From NCBI GenBank assembly GCA_019722365.1, contig JADFUC010000475.1, positions 1 to 64,000 of the forward strand: a stretch of DNA of 64,000 bases, in the 5' to 3' direction. The DNA comes from Lithospermum erythrorhizon. Lineage: Eukaryota > Streptophyta > Magnoliopsida > Boraginales > Boraginaceae. Positions 48,036-58,091 of this stretch are shown here, piece after piece (the first letter of the stretch is position 1; the number at the start of each line of letters is the position of its first letter). Made by a program: the position numbers and the translations under genes. Below the pieces are notes generated by a model. It saw nothing but the letters and a program-made list of their open reading frames with translations, ran no database searches and was not told the DNA's origin.

Positions 48036-48628
48036 AAAACGTATTTTTTTAGCCATAGAACTTATCATCGGTGTGGTGTAGTTCATTAATTTGATTTTTT
48101 TTTTAAATTAAGAAAGGTCAGGCTGCTTGAGCACAAAGATTAAATAAAAAACCGGGCGGCTAAGCAGGCTTACGAGCAAATATTTATCTGAAAGCGCAAT
48201 GTAGGTATGCAGTGTTCTATTTCATGAGTACGACTTCTAGTAATTATGAAATTAAGTATTACTAATTTTCAAGAAGACAAAAAATGATAGCAGAATAAAA
48301 ACAAGAATATTAGGAGGCAAAGAGATTTTTTGCTTCAGAGACAAAGTTGCATTAATAAACTAAACAATCAATTATAATAAAACTAAAACTAAAAGTAATT
48401 AGATGATCGATTAAAAATCAAAGACGGAGAAAATATCATTATATCCTAATAAAGACGAGAATTAATACTCCCAATACATAAATGAGCTCATAATGTGCAG
48501 CATATGACACAACTGTGTACATCTCTAACATTATTGTCCATACTAATATTCACTAGACACCCCTCAATAATCTCTTTATGTAAGAACAAAAATTACTGCT
48601 TATTTCAAAATTGAAATGCACTATTGAA
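48036..48628 (+). promoter_or_regulatory. Upstream region of the HMA1-like gene
   Basis: About 590 bp between the CACTA element and the proposed HMA1 start codon. AT-rich; no unmistakable TATA box or known cis-element. It must contain the promoter or 5' leader if the start at 48629 is right. CACTA DNA ends only about 0.6 kb upstream, so part of the native promoter may have been displaced. Confidence 0.3.
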
Positions 48629-49073
48629 ATGGAAATCAATCCTTCAATATTCAAAAGACTCAACTTCATTGCCAATAAAAATCGTTGAGAGTTAACAAAT
48701 CCATCAAACAAACATATCAAATTCCAAGCATGTCCCAAATCGAATACTCACATTTACTTCCATAATCTCAGGCAATCGAAATTCGTCGTAATTCATCAGT
48801 ACATTGTAACCACAACCACCATGTTAATACCACCACCATGATGATCACCACAAAGGGAGGGATAATGTGGAGTTGACGAGGTAAGAGGCATTGGTTAAGT
48901 TGGCTAAAGTTGATCAAATGGAGTGATTTTGCGCTGATTTCTTGAGGGGGCATTTTTTGAGATTATGTTGTTGCTCAGTTGTTTTGTTCGTGGCCTCAAC
49001 ATGTTGCCCATATTTCCTACCCAAACCGGCTTCAAACCGGTTCAGCATTATTACTCTCATTGGCTTTCCTCTT
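48629..49073 (+). CDS. HMA1: HMA1 exon 1: transit peptide, His-rich segment, first helix
   Basis: The proposed ATG at 48629 begins MEINPSIFKRLNF, Ser/Arg/Lys-rich as expected for a plastid transit peptide, but stops and shifts follow. A His/Asp-rich metal-binding stretch lies at about 48810-48855 in mixed frames, then KGRDNVELT, then the clean run RGHFLRLCCCSVVLF up to LIGFPL (first membrane segment). A 2-base GC insertion near 48934 breaks the frame as compared with the family. The donor reads GTCAGG rather than a strong GTAAG-type site. Either the 5' part is decaying or these are base errors. The start codon is tentative. Confidence 0.6.
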
Positions 49074-52000
49074 GTCAGGAATATTATATACACTATCAAC
49101 ACTTCTGTACTCATAAAGATGAAATTTTTTTATGGATTACAGTCGATTCTTGCGTAAATTAAAAATAAAATGTAGTCACAAAATGCAATTAAAAATATAA
49201 AACGATAATTGTTTATTTATATCGTTGGTTGGTTGTAGGGCGTCATGGAGTTCCCCGATGCGAAAATAGAATTAGTCCTCCATGCAATTTTTTTAAATAA
49301 TAAATTTTAATATTTTATATTTATATATTTTATAAGAAGAAATGAAAATAGAAATTTCAAAAATTCAATCGTTAAACATTTTTCAATGCAAAAATGTGTA
49401 GTTCATGATCATTGTTCAATTAGATAAAAAATATTAATGAAGAAAGATTGAACCTTATGCAGCCAAATTTCAAAATCTTATATTTGATTCGTCATTAGCA
49501 GGTTGTGGTTTTTCTTTTGATAATGTATAGTATGTAGCCATTTAGTCATTCATGTTACAGAATTGAGGCCTAATAATATAATGAGGGCAGTCATGAGTTA
49601 CCGCCAAGGCGAAAAGGTATATCTGAGCAGTCTTTGGTTGGTTGATAATTTCATAGAAAAAAGAAGTCAAAAGATTATATTAGAAATGTAAAGAGTGTAA
49701 TTTTACATCTTCAGAATAATGAATATTTTGGATCGAAAAAATTTAGTGCAGAAGCTTAATGAGCAAAAATAGAGGAATACATGAAAGTAATTAGTATCCA
49801 CATGCATTTCACTAAAAGCTATTTTAGGGATTGAAATGTAAAATGACAAAGTGGGATCATTGACTACAAAAATAGGGTTAGTTAAATAAAATTATTAGAA
49901 CAGCGCATTCGCTTTTAAAGTTATACCCTCACTTATTTTGCGATTTATTTTTTTTCTCTCCTCATTTTTATTCTTTTCAATAAAAATAAATAAATATTTT
50001 CGTCATATGCAAAATATGATTAAAAAAACATCACTATTTAATATATTGTTTATTCTTTTTAAATTTTAAATTTTATCCTAAATTTCTATTGATATATTTA
50101 AAATATTTATTTCAATTTTGGGTGAATAACAGAGGCTGTTAAAGCGTATAAATTGGAACCCAAAAAATAAGGCCAGTTAGGTGATTTAGGGGAAATTATA
50201 AGAGGAAATGATGGGAATGCATGTGTTTGTTTCGGGGTGAGTAGGTGAATCTAGATTAAACTGTATATTTCAGTTATAATATAATATAGGTTAATTTAGG
50301 TTATAAATTTTAAAATTTATATTCTATTTTAATGTTCCTTTTGGATTGGGTAAACCTTAGTTAATATAGTGGAGTTGAAGGATCGAATTGCTCAAATGAT
50401 TTTTTTATGCTAATTATTGTGTAAGACCTTGGCTACTTAGCTTCTAGATAAGTGGAGTAAACATTCGTATGTGAGGAACTGCATTTTGATTAAAATTATC
50501 AAATAGAAAACTTAATTTGAAAAATGTAAAATATTGAAACCTCCAAGTTAATTTAAAATGGATGGAGTAATTTTTATGGTAGAATCGTTGAAAAAATAAG
50601 TTTGTTTATTTATAACAGAGGTTTACATGTTTAAAACATCATTAAAGAACAAATTATTAAAAGAACCGTAACTAATCATGTGGGAAACAATAACGAGGAT
50701 TATGATAGGAATTAGGGCAGGAAAAGAATCAATAGTACCTGAAAATCCTTGAACAATCAAACTTCTCTATTATTATTAATAAAGGCCATGAAACCAAAAA
50801 AGAAAATAATGGTTGAGAAAAGAAAAAGTGAATGTAAATGAGAGGGAGGAAGAAACCTAGAAAGAAAAAGAGATTAGGGAGAAGATAAGAATTTGCCAAG
50901 ATTAGGGAAAAGAGAAAATGAAAAAAATAATTTTTTTAATTGGGCGAGAAAATAGAAAAGATTGAAGAAAACCTCATTGGAGGTAAAGTAAAAATAAGTG
51001 GAGAAGAATTATTAAGAAGAGAAATTGTAACCAACAAATCAAAAATACCTGGATTTGGAGATAGAACATATAAAGATGTAACTAATCAAGAAAGAATACC
51101 TCGTACAAAATATAAAATATAGAAAATCATACATAATCAAAAAATAAAACCTCATGGGAGGTAGAAAAAGCAAAAGTAAATATCAGGGAACAAGTCAACC
51201 TGATTGAAGATAATTAAAAATCTCAAAGCAATATGTAAACCTCGTTGGAGGAAAGAAGTCTGAAAATTATGATAAATCCTTTTCGGAGGATAAAGAATAA
51301 TGAAAAATATAATGGCAGCCAAAAGCGTGGGAGGTATATAAGGAAAAAAGAATAAGATAGATTATGAAACCTCCTTTTGAAATACTTGTCGCAGAGAGGA
51401 TATAAATTTTCACGGCCAAATTTTTGCAAGTTAGAAGAAAGAAAGAAAAAATAGCGGAAAGATGTCCAGCCTTTCTCTTGCTGGAAGCAATAATTTGGAC
51501 GCCATTCACCATATAAGCGTGCAATACGACAAAGCTTGTTGGGCGACTTTAATTCAAGTATTAAATCATGAGTCTCACTCTAGAACTGTAATTACGGTGT
51601 AATTTTTATATGAAAACAAGGTTGTTTTTCAAGCCACGACCCAAAGAATATAAGATTAAATGAGGGAAGCATAATATGTGTCTTTGACTGATAGTGTACC
51701 ACCATCATAGGAGAAGACGAGAGCCGAAAATCATAAAACGAAAAATAATAATATAATAATAATATGTATGTAATGTATAATAAATATATATGGATGTCTT
51801 AGGCAATTGGTTTTTGTGGTGGTGAGCCACCAGGTCGGCCTGTGGGCTTAATGAGATTATGTCTAGAACACGATGCGCATAGAATATAAATCTTAAATAA
51901 TATTGTTGATAATATTAACACGTAGTTCTGATAGAATAGAGCGCGAGTATCACAGTTAATACAACTTTCTAATCCGATTCACAATCGAGGCACAATAGGC

Positions 52001-55000
52001 AGAGTGATGGGCGAGCCAAGGGTTTGAATTTGTATTCTTTCAGGAATTATCAGGTTAATAAAATGTGCTTTGCTAGTAGTGTTCAAATTTGTTTAAAAAG
52101 TTAGGAACATTCGTAAGTACTCATTAGTTGTCCAATTTACTCAAAATTCTTAGCTAATGATACATTACCAATGGCGGAACCAGAAAGTTTATAACTAGTC
52201 TTTCCTACTCCGAGTCAGATATCAGCATCACTCGATGCAGCAATGGATATTGCTGGAGGGAGGATCAATATTCATGTTCTAATGGCACTCGCAGCCTTTA
52301 GCCTGTTTCTGGGCAAATCAGCAGAGGGTAAAACCTCCACTTACAATCATTTCAATTTGGCTCATATTGGTAGGTGCATCATTACTCCGATTTCAGCGTG
52401 CACTTTTCTTCGATAAGACATGACGTCGAATCTAATGTGTATCAATGCTGCAATGAGGAATCTTTGTGATCAGCGTTGAAGTGTGAACAAGCTGAAAGAG
52501 AGCCACCTTGAGTTTGCTTTGGTATTGGATGTGAAACATAATGTACCTCCTAGTTTTTCTGATTTGTCTTACAATGAAGTCCCTGTAAATGAGTTGGAGG
52601 TTGGCTCATACCTTTTGGTAAAGCTGGTGAGGTATGTTCTAAACTAAAATATTTGTTGAACAAAAAAATTTATTGGTTAGTACTCTAAATTATCAAGAAC
52701 CATTTCCAATGTTAAGACATGAATCTAAATACAGAAACAGCCTCATGATACTTATGAGTTGCATTGGGCTATGTTAATGTAATGTACACCTCCTTATCAA
52801 TTCTCTAGAAAACTGAGTCCTGAATATTTGGTGCTCTATTGTTACTAGATTGTGTTATCTGAATCTATAATGCTATCTGATATCATGACCAGTCAGTACC
52901 AGTGGATTGTGAAGTTGTTCAAGGTAGGTCAACTATTACCATTGAACACTTGACAGGAGAAGTTAAACCCATTGAAACAAAAGTCGGTGATAGCATCCCG
53001 GGTGGTGCACGGAATTTGGACGGCATGATGGTAATACAGGTTTGTACATGAGTACTCTTATCTTCAAGTGCCAATTTATGTTAATGAGAGCCCCTGGTAT
53101 GAAAGTGTTTACCCTCATTGTTCGACATTATACTCGTCCGCTGGTATGAAAATGTTTATGACTGCCTTCTATATTATCTTACGTGGACCCTCTTCTTTCT
53201 GCTATTTCCTGTTGTTCTGGTTCATTTCATATCCTTATTCTTTGGTATTTCAACTTCTTGAAGGCAAAGAAGAAATGGAAAGAGTCGATGCTCAGAAAGA
53301 TTGTGCAGTTGACAGAAGAAGCTCAACTTAACAAACCAAATATACAGAGATGGCTGGATAAATTTGGGGAGATATACAGTAAATCAGTCATGGTTTTATC
53401 TATTGCAGTTGCATTTGCTGGTCCTTTTCTTTTCAAGTGGCCATTATTAAGTTCAGCAGGTAATTGAAGTTGTTGAACACTAGATTATTATCTTTGAGCA
53501 TTCCAATTTTTCTACCTGAACTTGTAGGAATCTTTTTCTAGATTAGACGCTACATCCTTAATGCTGAAACAAACAAGAAAATTACTCCGTAACAATCAGT
53601 GTCAGATGTTAATAGTGGTTATGGCTGCTTTTGTTTAGCTGAAGGACGCTTGAAAATAATTTTTTTAAGAGTTGAATGTAGATATCCGTTACCTATGTTA
53701 ATTCAGAACTACAATTATATGAGTTGCTTATATTCTTTCAGAATTTATTTCTAAAATTCCATTCTCACAATAACTGTGCAGGTTTATGTTATACTTGAGT
53801 AACTATATATTACTCCGTACTATATACTACTGCCATATAACATTTTAATTTCTTTCAATTTGTCTAACTGTCTCATGAAGTGTGGTCTGGTAAGAGTGTC
53901 ACATGAATCCGGGGTTTATATTGTAATTTGTTAAGGATGATATGCCAATGTCATCTTTCTGGTCAGTTCGGTGACATGTTTTAGTGGTTAGCTTGCAGGG
54001 GATCCATCTACAGAGCTCTGGGACTTATGGTGGCTGCATCACCATGCGCTCTTGCAGTAGCTCCCTTAGCATATGTGACAGCGATAAGTGCCTGTGCAAG
54101 AAAGGTACTCTTACCAATCTCTGAGAAGACCAATTTTTTAACTAACCTGTCCTAAAAGATACTAGTGACTGGTTTTGCATATTATCCTCCACGTCTGACC
54201 ACACATGTATCAGCCTTTCATTAGTATCTTCGTCCGACCTATGTATGCATATCACGTTCTGATAACAACAGATTAGAAACTATATTAAGTTAAAAGTAAG
54301 TTATGTTTTACGAGAAACTTGGATATTGGAACCAGTCTTGGAATCCCGTTATAATGAATATGTTAGCATCCACAATGAAGTAACCATTTAATATCTGACC
54401 ACCCATGCTAATCCAGTTATAGTCTTTGTTTTTCTGTAGGGTATATTACTTAAAGGTGCGCAAGTGCTTGATGCTCTTGCCTCCTGCCATACTGTCGCAT
54501 TTGATAAAACTGGTACACTGACAACTGGAGAATTCATCTGTAGAGCAATTGAACCCATCCATGGACATTCTAAGAATGACAAAAATAAATTTACTTCATG
54601 CTGTGTTCCCAATTGTGAAGAAGAAGCACTTGCTGTAGCTGCTGCTATGGAAAGGGGTACTACTCATCCTATTGGAAGGTATTCATGGCTTAACGAACTA
54701 TACTAATTCTCAGTTTTGTTGACATATTTGTTATCTTTTGAGACCGTAAAACGATCTCACGTTTTGACCAAATAACATTAAAATCAAGGCATGTTCGCCA
54801 CATTGTGTTAAATGTTCTAGTTGTTAAACTTCGGGGAATGTAGAAAAAGAGCCAAATAATATGGGAGGGAGGGAGTCTTTTGTTATTAAATTTTTTATTT
54901 AGTACCCCCTTTGTCTTGAAATAGTCGATGCAACGTTTTGTATTTGGCTTTTTAAATTTTTTTTACCTAATTGTTTTGTCTTATCCTATATTCATTCTCA

Positions 55001-58000
55001 TTGGTTAAGAAGTTGATCCTCTTTGAAAATGACAAAAAATAAATTGCGACTTCATCTACTAGTTTTCCAACCCCTTAATAAAGTAGTTTTAAGCTGAAGA
55101 TCGAGAGTAAGACACTGCCACATTCTACTATGGATGAATGCAAATACCCATGGTGTATTGGTATTTTTCTATATTATGTTACCAAAAAGCCTATCATAGA
55201 CGTTTTTCTAGTGATTTTATAGTTAATAAATTACTCTAGTGAAAAACCATTGTGTATAGAATTATAGCCTACTCAGATTCTCAGAAGCGTGATGTAACAT
55301 TTGGTGAACCGATTTTCACTTCGTCATTTGCTATTATAGGGACTGTGTTTGAAGTTCACATGTTTGACAGTTCTCTAACTGTGGTGAATCGGCTAAATAT
55401 ATACTTGATTCGATTTTTACTTCGTCACTTGGTATTTGATGGGTCTGACACCCTCATTGAACCATTCACTTTTAGCATTTGGGAAAATGGTACATAAAAT
55501 GAACAACCCTTTAAATTGTTATTGTTCTTTCTGTTGCAGAGCCGTTGTTGATCATAGTGTCGGGAAAGATCTCCCTGCTGTTGCAGTCAAAACTTTTGAA
55601 AATTTACCCGGAAGAGGTCTCTACGCAACATTAACCAGCATTCAGGTAGTGCACCTTCATTAGAATTTATTATAAATCATGTTCCCTTAGTTGAATCAAC
55701 CTTGCAGCCAACACTCAAACTTTGAAAGAACTACTCAAGTTCTCATACACCAAAATTTCAATTCCAGTAGGCACAATGATTCAAGTGACCTAGAGATGTT
55801 GCTAGTATGCTGAAAAAGGAAAGAAAATCAAGCTGGAACTGACTAGTTTCTAAAAAATGGAACATATGCCTAACCGAGATGTTTCTTATGTTCTTGCGTG
55901 ACTGGTGCTCTTATTTGTTATAATGGCAACAGTATGTCTCGTGTTACTAGTGGATTGCTATAGTTGATTAAAAAATTATAGCGTCTTCTTGGTACTTATT
56001 TAGTATTGCTAATGTTATCTCATTTGAAGTAAGGTTAGCCACTGTATCAAGTGTAGGTATCATTCATATTACATGGAAAGTCTCCTAAGTCTTAGTTTAC
56101 TTTGTATCCTCCATTTTTTCTGTCTCATAGCAGACCGTCTGACCATGTTGTTTTTGTTATGTTATAGCCAGAACAGGGAAGTAGTCAATCATTAAAAGCT
56201 TCCCTCGGGTCTGTGGACTATATCACTTCACTTATTCAATCCGATGATGAATCAAGAAAGATAAAGGAGGCAGTGAGCATTTCTTCTTATGGCGAGGAAT
56301 TTGTTCACGCTGCTCTCTCCATCAATAACAGAAAGGTGATTCCAAATTTTATGACTCCCTCAGCTGAAACACTTGCTTATTTGTACCCCCAACCCACACA
56401 CACACATAGAGGCAATCATGTGTAAATACACATGTTTGGAAGACATGAATATTGTGTTGTAGATTTCAGCTGACAGAAGGGAAAATCTTTCATGTTGTAG
56501 GAACAAAAAATGCACATCTTGACCAAGTATAATTGTAGTTAATGCTCGTCAAATTAGATGCTTTATGTCACCTCGTTTTTGTCTATCTAGCAGACGAAGT
56601 TGCAGATGTGACTAACATCTGATATTGTCAACTCCTAATAACTTATCTATGGAGTTATTATCTTTCAAGTTTGCAAAACAACTTTTTCACTGCAATTCTT
56701 ATTAATCATCTTCTTACATTACTTGGGACTCCTATGTAGATTACTCTCTTCCACTTTGAAGACAAGCCTAGAAATGATGCTTTGGACGTCATACAAACAT
56801 TGCGTGATGAAGCAAAGCTTCGGGTAATTATGTTAACTGGGGACCATAAATCAAGTGCTTTGACAGTCGCAAACACGGTGGGGATCAAGGAAGTCTATTA
56901 TAGCTTAAAGCCCGAGGATAAACTTTACCATGTTACACTCAATTCCAGAGATTCAGGTAAGATGTTTCATTCATCACTTTGTGTTTGTGTTCGAAAAAGG
57001 AGACCCTAGCTCCTCTAGCCTCAAAACTGTTCTGATGTGTGGGATTTCACCAATGATAATATGGTCAATTATATTGGGAAAAATATCTTAATCTTGGTCT
57101 TTTACTGGTTCGTTGAGCTGACTACAAGAGACTTTTTTCCACTTTTATATCCTTTCCATTTTTTCGCTTCCAAGTTCGCTGGTCACATATAGCAGTGTTA
57201 AGTATAAACCGTCCTTTTACAATAAGTCTCGGGTGTTACCAGAAATTTTGTTTTGTGATCTGTACTTCAAAAACACCATAGCCCTTGTTTGATGCATTTT
57301 CTTGACTTTGCTATCGATAGGTGGTGCCTTCTTCTAGTTCCAGTTAATATCAATATTCAACCCATAACAAACAAACAAATTAATATGTCTGTTTTGAAGT
57401 TACCGACTACATATTGCCTCCATTATGTAGGGGGAGGCCTTATAATGGTTGGCGATGGGATCAACGATGCTCCAGCTTTGGCTGCTGCTACTGTTGGTAT
57501 TGTGCTTGCAGAGAATGCTAGTGCAGCTGCTATAGCCGTTGCAGATGTGCTATTGCTTCAGGATAACATATCAGGAGTTCCATTTTCTATAGCAAAGGCT
57601 CATCAGACCACCTCTCTGGTACACGTTACATTGCTACTTCTTTTCTATTGTTGCCTTTTTTGTTGCTTCACGTTGATCATCGTTTACACTTCTTAATTGC
57701 AGGTTAAACAAAATGTAGCACTTGCGTTGTCTAGCATTGTTGTGGCTTCTTTTACGTCTGTTCTAGGATTTCTTCCACTTTGGTTAACTGTACAGCACTA
57801 ACTCTGCAAGTCCTGAAAATTCATCTATTCTTTTCGATCTCCTGTGATAGTAATAATTAGCTATCGATTTTGGTACTTCGACGTTTATATTGACACTCCA
57901 AACTGTTGATCGTGTGGCAATGCCTAAGCTTTTTTTTGTTACCAACTTTGGTTAAAATGCAGGTGCTTTTACATGAAGGCGGCACTCTGCTTGTTTGTCT

Positions 58001-58091
58001 CAACTCGATCCGTGCAATAAATGCTCCTGCATTATCCTGGAAATCCGAATTTCTGAAATCGAATCTGAAAGCTGTTGGGAGCACTGGATAA
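48629..58091 (+). CDS. HMA1: HMA1-type P1B-4 heavy-metal ATPase, chloroplast envelope
   Basis: Thirteen exons: 48629-~49073, ~52217-52369, ~52455-52631, 52893-53039, 53264-53459, 53992-54104, 54440-54678, 55540-55645, 56168-56335, 56740-56956, 57431-57618, 57703-57789, 57963-58091 (stop TAA). Exons 4-13 splice in perfect frame (529 codons) with GT-AG borders. Motifs in order: LTGEVKP (actuator), SPC in membrane helix 6 (54039-54047), DKTGT with the phosphorylated Asp (54504-54518), HPIGR nucleotide-binding His, MLTGD, GDGINDAPAL (57451-57480) and HEGGT in helix 8. SPC plus HEGGT marks subgroup P1B-4. Relatives pump or exchange Cu, Zn, Ca or Cd across the plastid envelope. The total, about 790 codons, fits the family (about 820). 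Exons 1-3 carry frameshifts (see separate entries). The next gene neighbours are transposons. Confidence 0.92.
49074..52216 (+). other. HMA1 intron 1, 3.1 kb, repeat-bearing
   Basis: Much longer than the other introns (about 85-900 bp). It contains AT-rich filler, and at 50750-51530 a purine-rich stretch with recurring CCTCNNNNGAGG motifs (CCTCATTGGAGG near 50974, CCTCATGGGAGG near 51151, CCTCGTTGGAGG near 51241) that looks like a decayed transposon interior. The ORFs at 50940-51122 (plus) and 51267-51524 (minus) lie in it and have no recognisable domain. If the insertion is recent it might affect splicing of exon 1; that is inference. Confidence 0.5.
52217..52631 (+). CDS. HMA1: HMA1 exons 2 and 3, with small indels
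   Basis: Exon 2 (about 52217-52369) reads SASLDAAMDIAGGRINIHVL and MALAAF, then diverges at the place where relatives have EGGLLLAM, then FNLAHI. Exon 3 (about 52455-52631) has its first about 35 bases garbled, with an in-frame TGA near 52467, then LKESHLEFALVLDV and DLSYNEVPVNELEVGSYLLV. It ends one base short in GTAAAGCTGGTGAG (VKAGE expected). The short intron between them (52370-about 52454) has a good GTAGGT donor and a damaged acceptor. These are the only breaks downstream of exon 1. Confidence 0.7.
54440..54678 (+). CDS. HMA1: HMA1 exon 7: phosphorylation site exon
   Basis: It encodes GILLKGAQVLDALASCHTVA, then FDKTGTLTTGEF with the catalytic Asp codon at 54504-54506, a Cys-containing insert (SCCVPNC) and ATP-domain residues to HPIG. 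In sequence the exon is intact, with a TAG acceptor and GT donor in agreement with the phases of its neighbours. The Cys pair insert is conserved in HMA1-type proteins and may bind metal; that role is inference. Confidence 0.9.
54860..54930. repeat. Possible Stowaway-type MITE ends in HMA1 intron 7
   Basis: GGGAGGGAGTC at 54863-54873 and TACCCCCTTTGTCTTGAAATAG at 54902-54923 resemble opposite ends of Stowaway MITEs (TACTCCCTCCGTCC...). They lie about 35 bp apart in divergent order, so they would belong to two adjacent copies. Full elements were not delimited. Confidence 0.3.
57431..57618 (+). CDS. HMA1: HMA1 exon 11: hinge motif exon
   Basis: It encodes GGGLIMVGDGINDAPALAAA, the hinge motif that coordinates Mg and closes the P-domain, then the start of the penultimate membrane pair (SGVPFSIAKAHQTTSL). 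In frame with exons 10 and 12. The ORF 57289-57696 is this exon plus intron sequence on both sides. Confidence 0.9.
57963..58091 (+). CDS. HMA1: HMA1 exon 13: last helix and stop
   Basis: It encodes VLLHEGGTLLVCLNSIRAIN, the HEGGT metal-binding helix 8 motif of the P1B-4 group, and a short hydrophilic tail ending at TAA (58089-58091). The minus-strand ORF 57857-58099 is its shadow. Confidence 0.9.
   Translation: MLLHEGGTLLVCLNSIRAINAPALSWKSEFLKSNLKAVGSTG

Noticed and set aside
48629..58091. HMA1 as a plain pseudogene
   Set aside because: The ten downstream exons are perfect in frame and motif, which is unlikely for an old pseudogene. The upstream breaks may be sequence errors.
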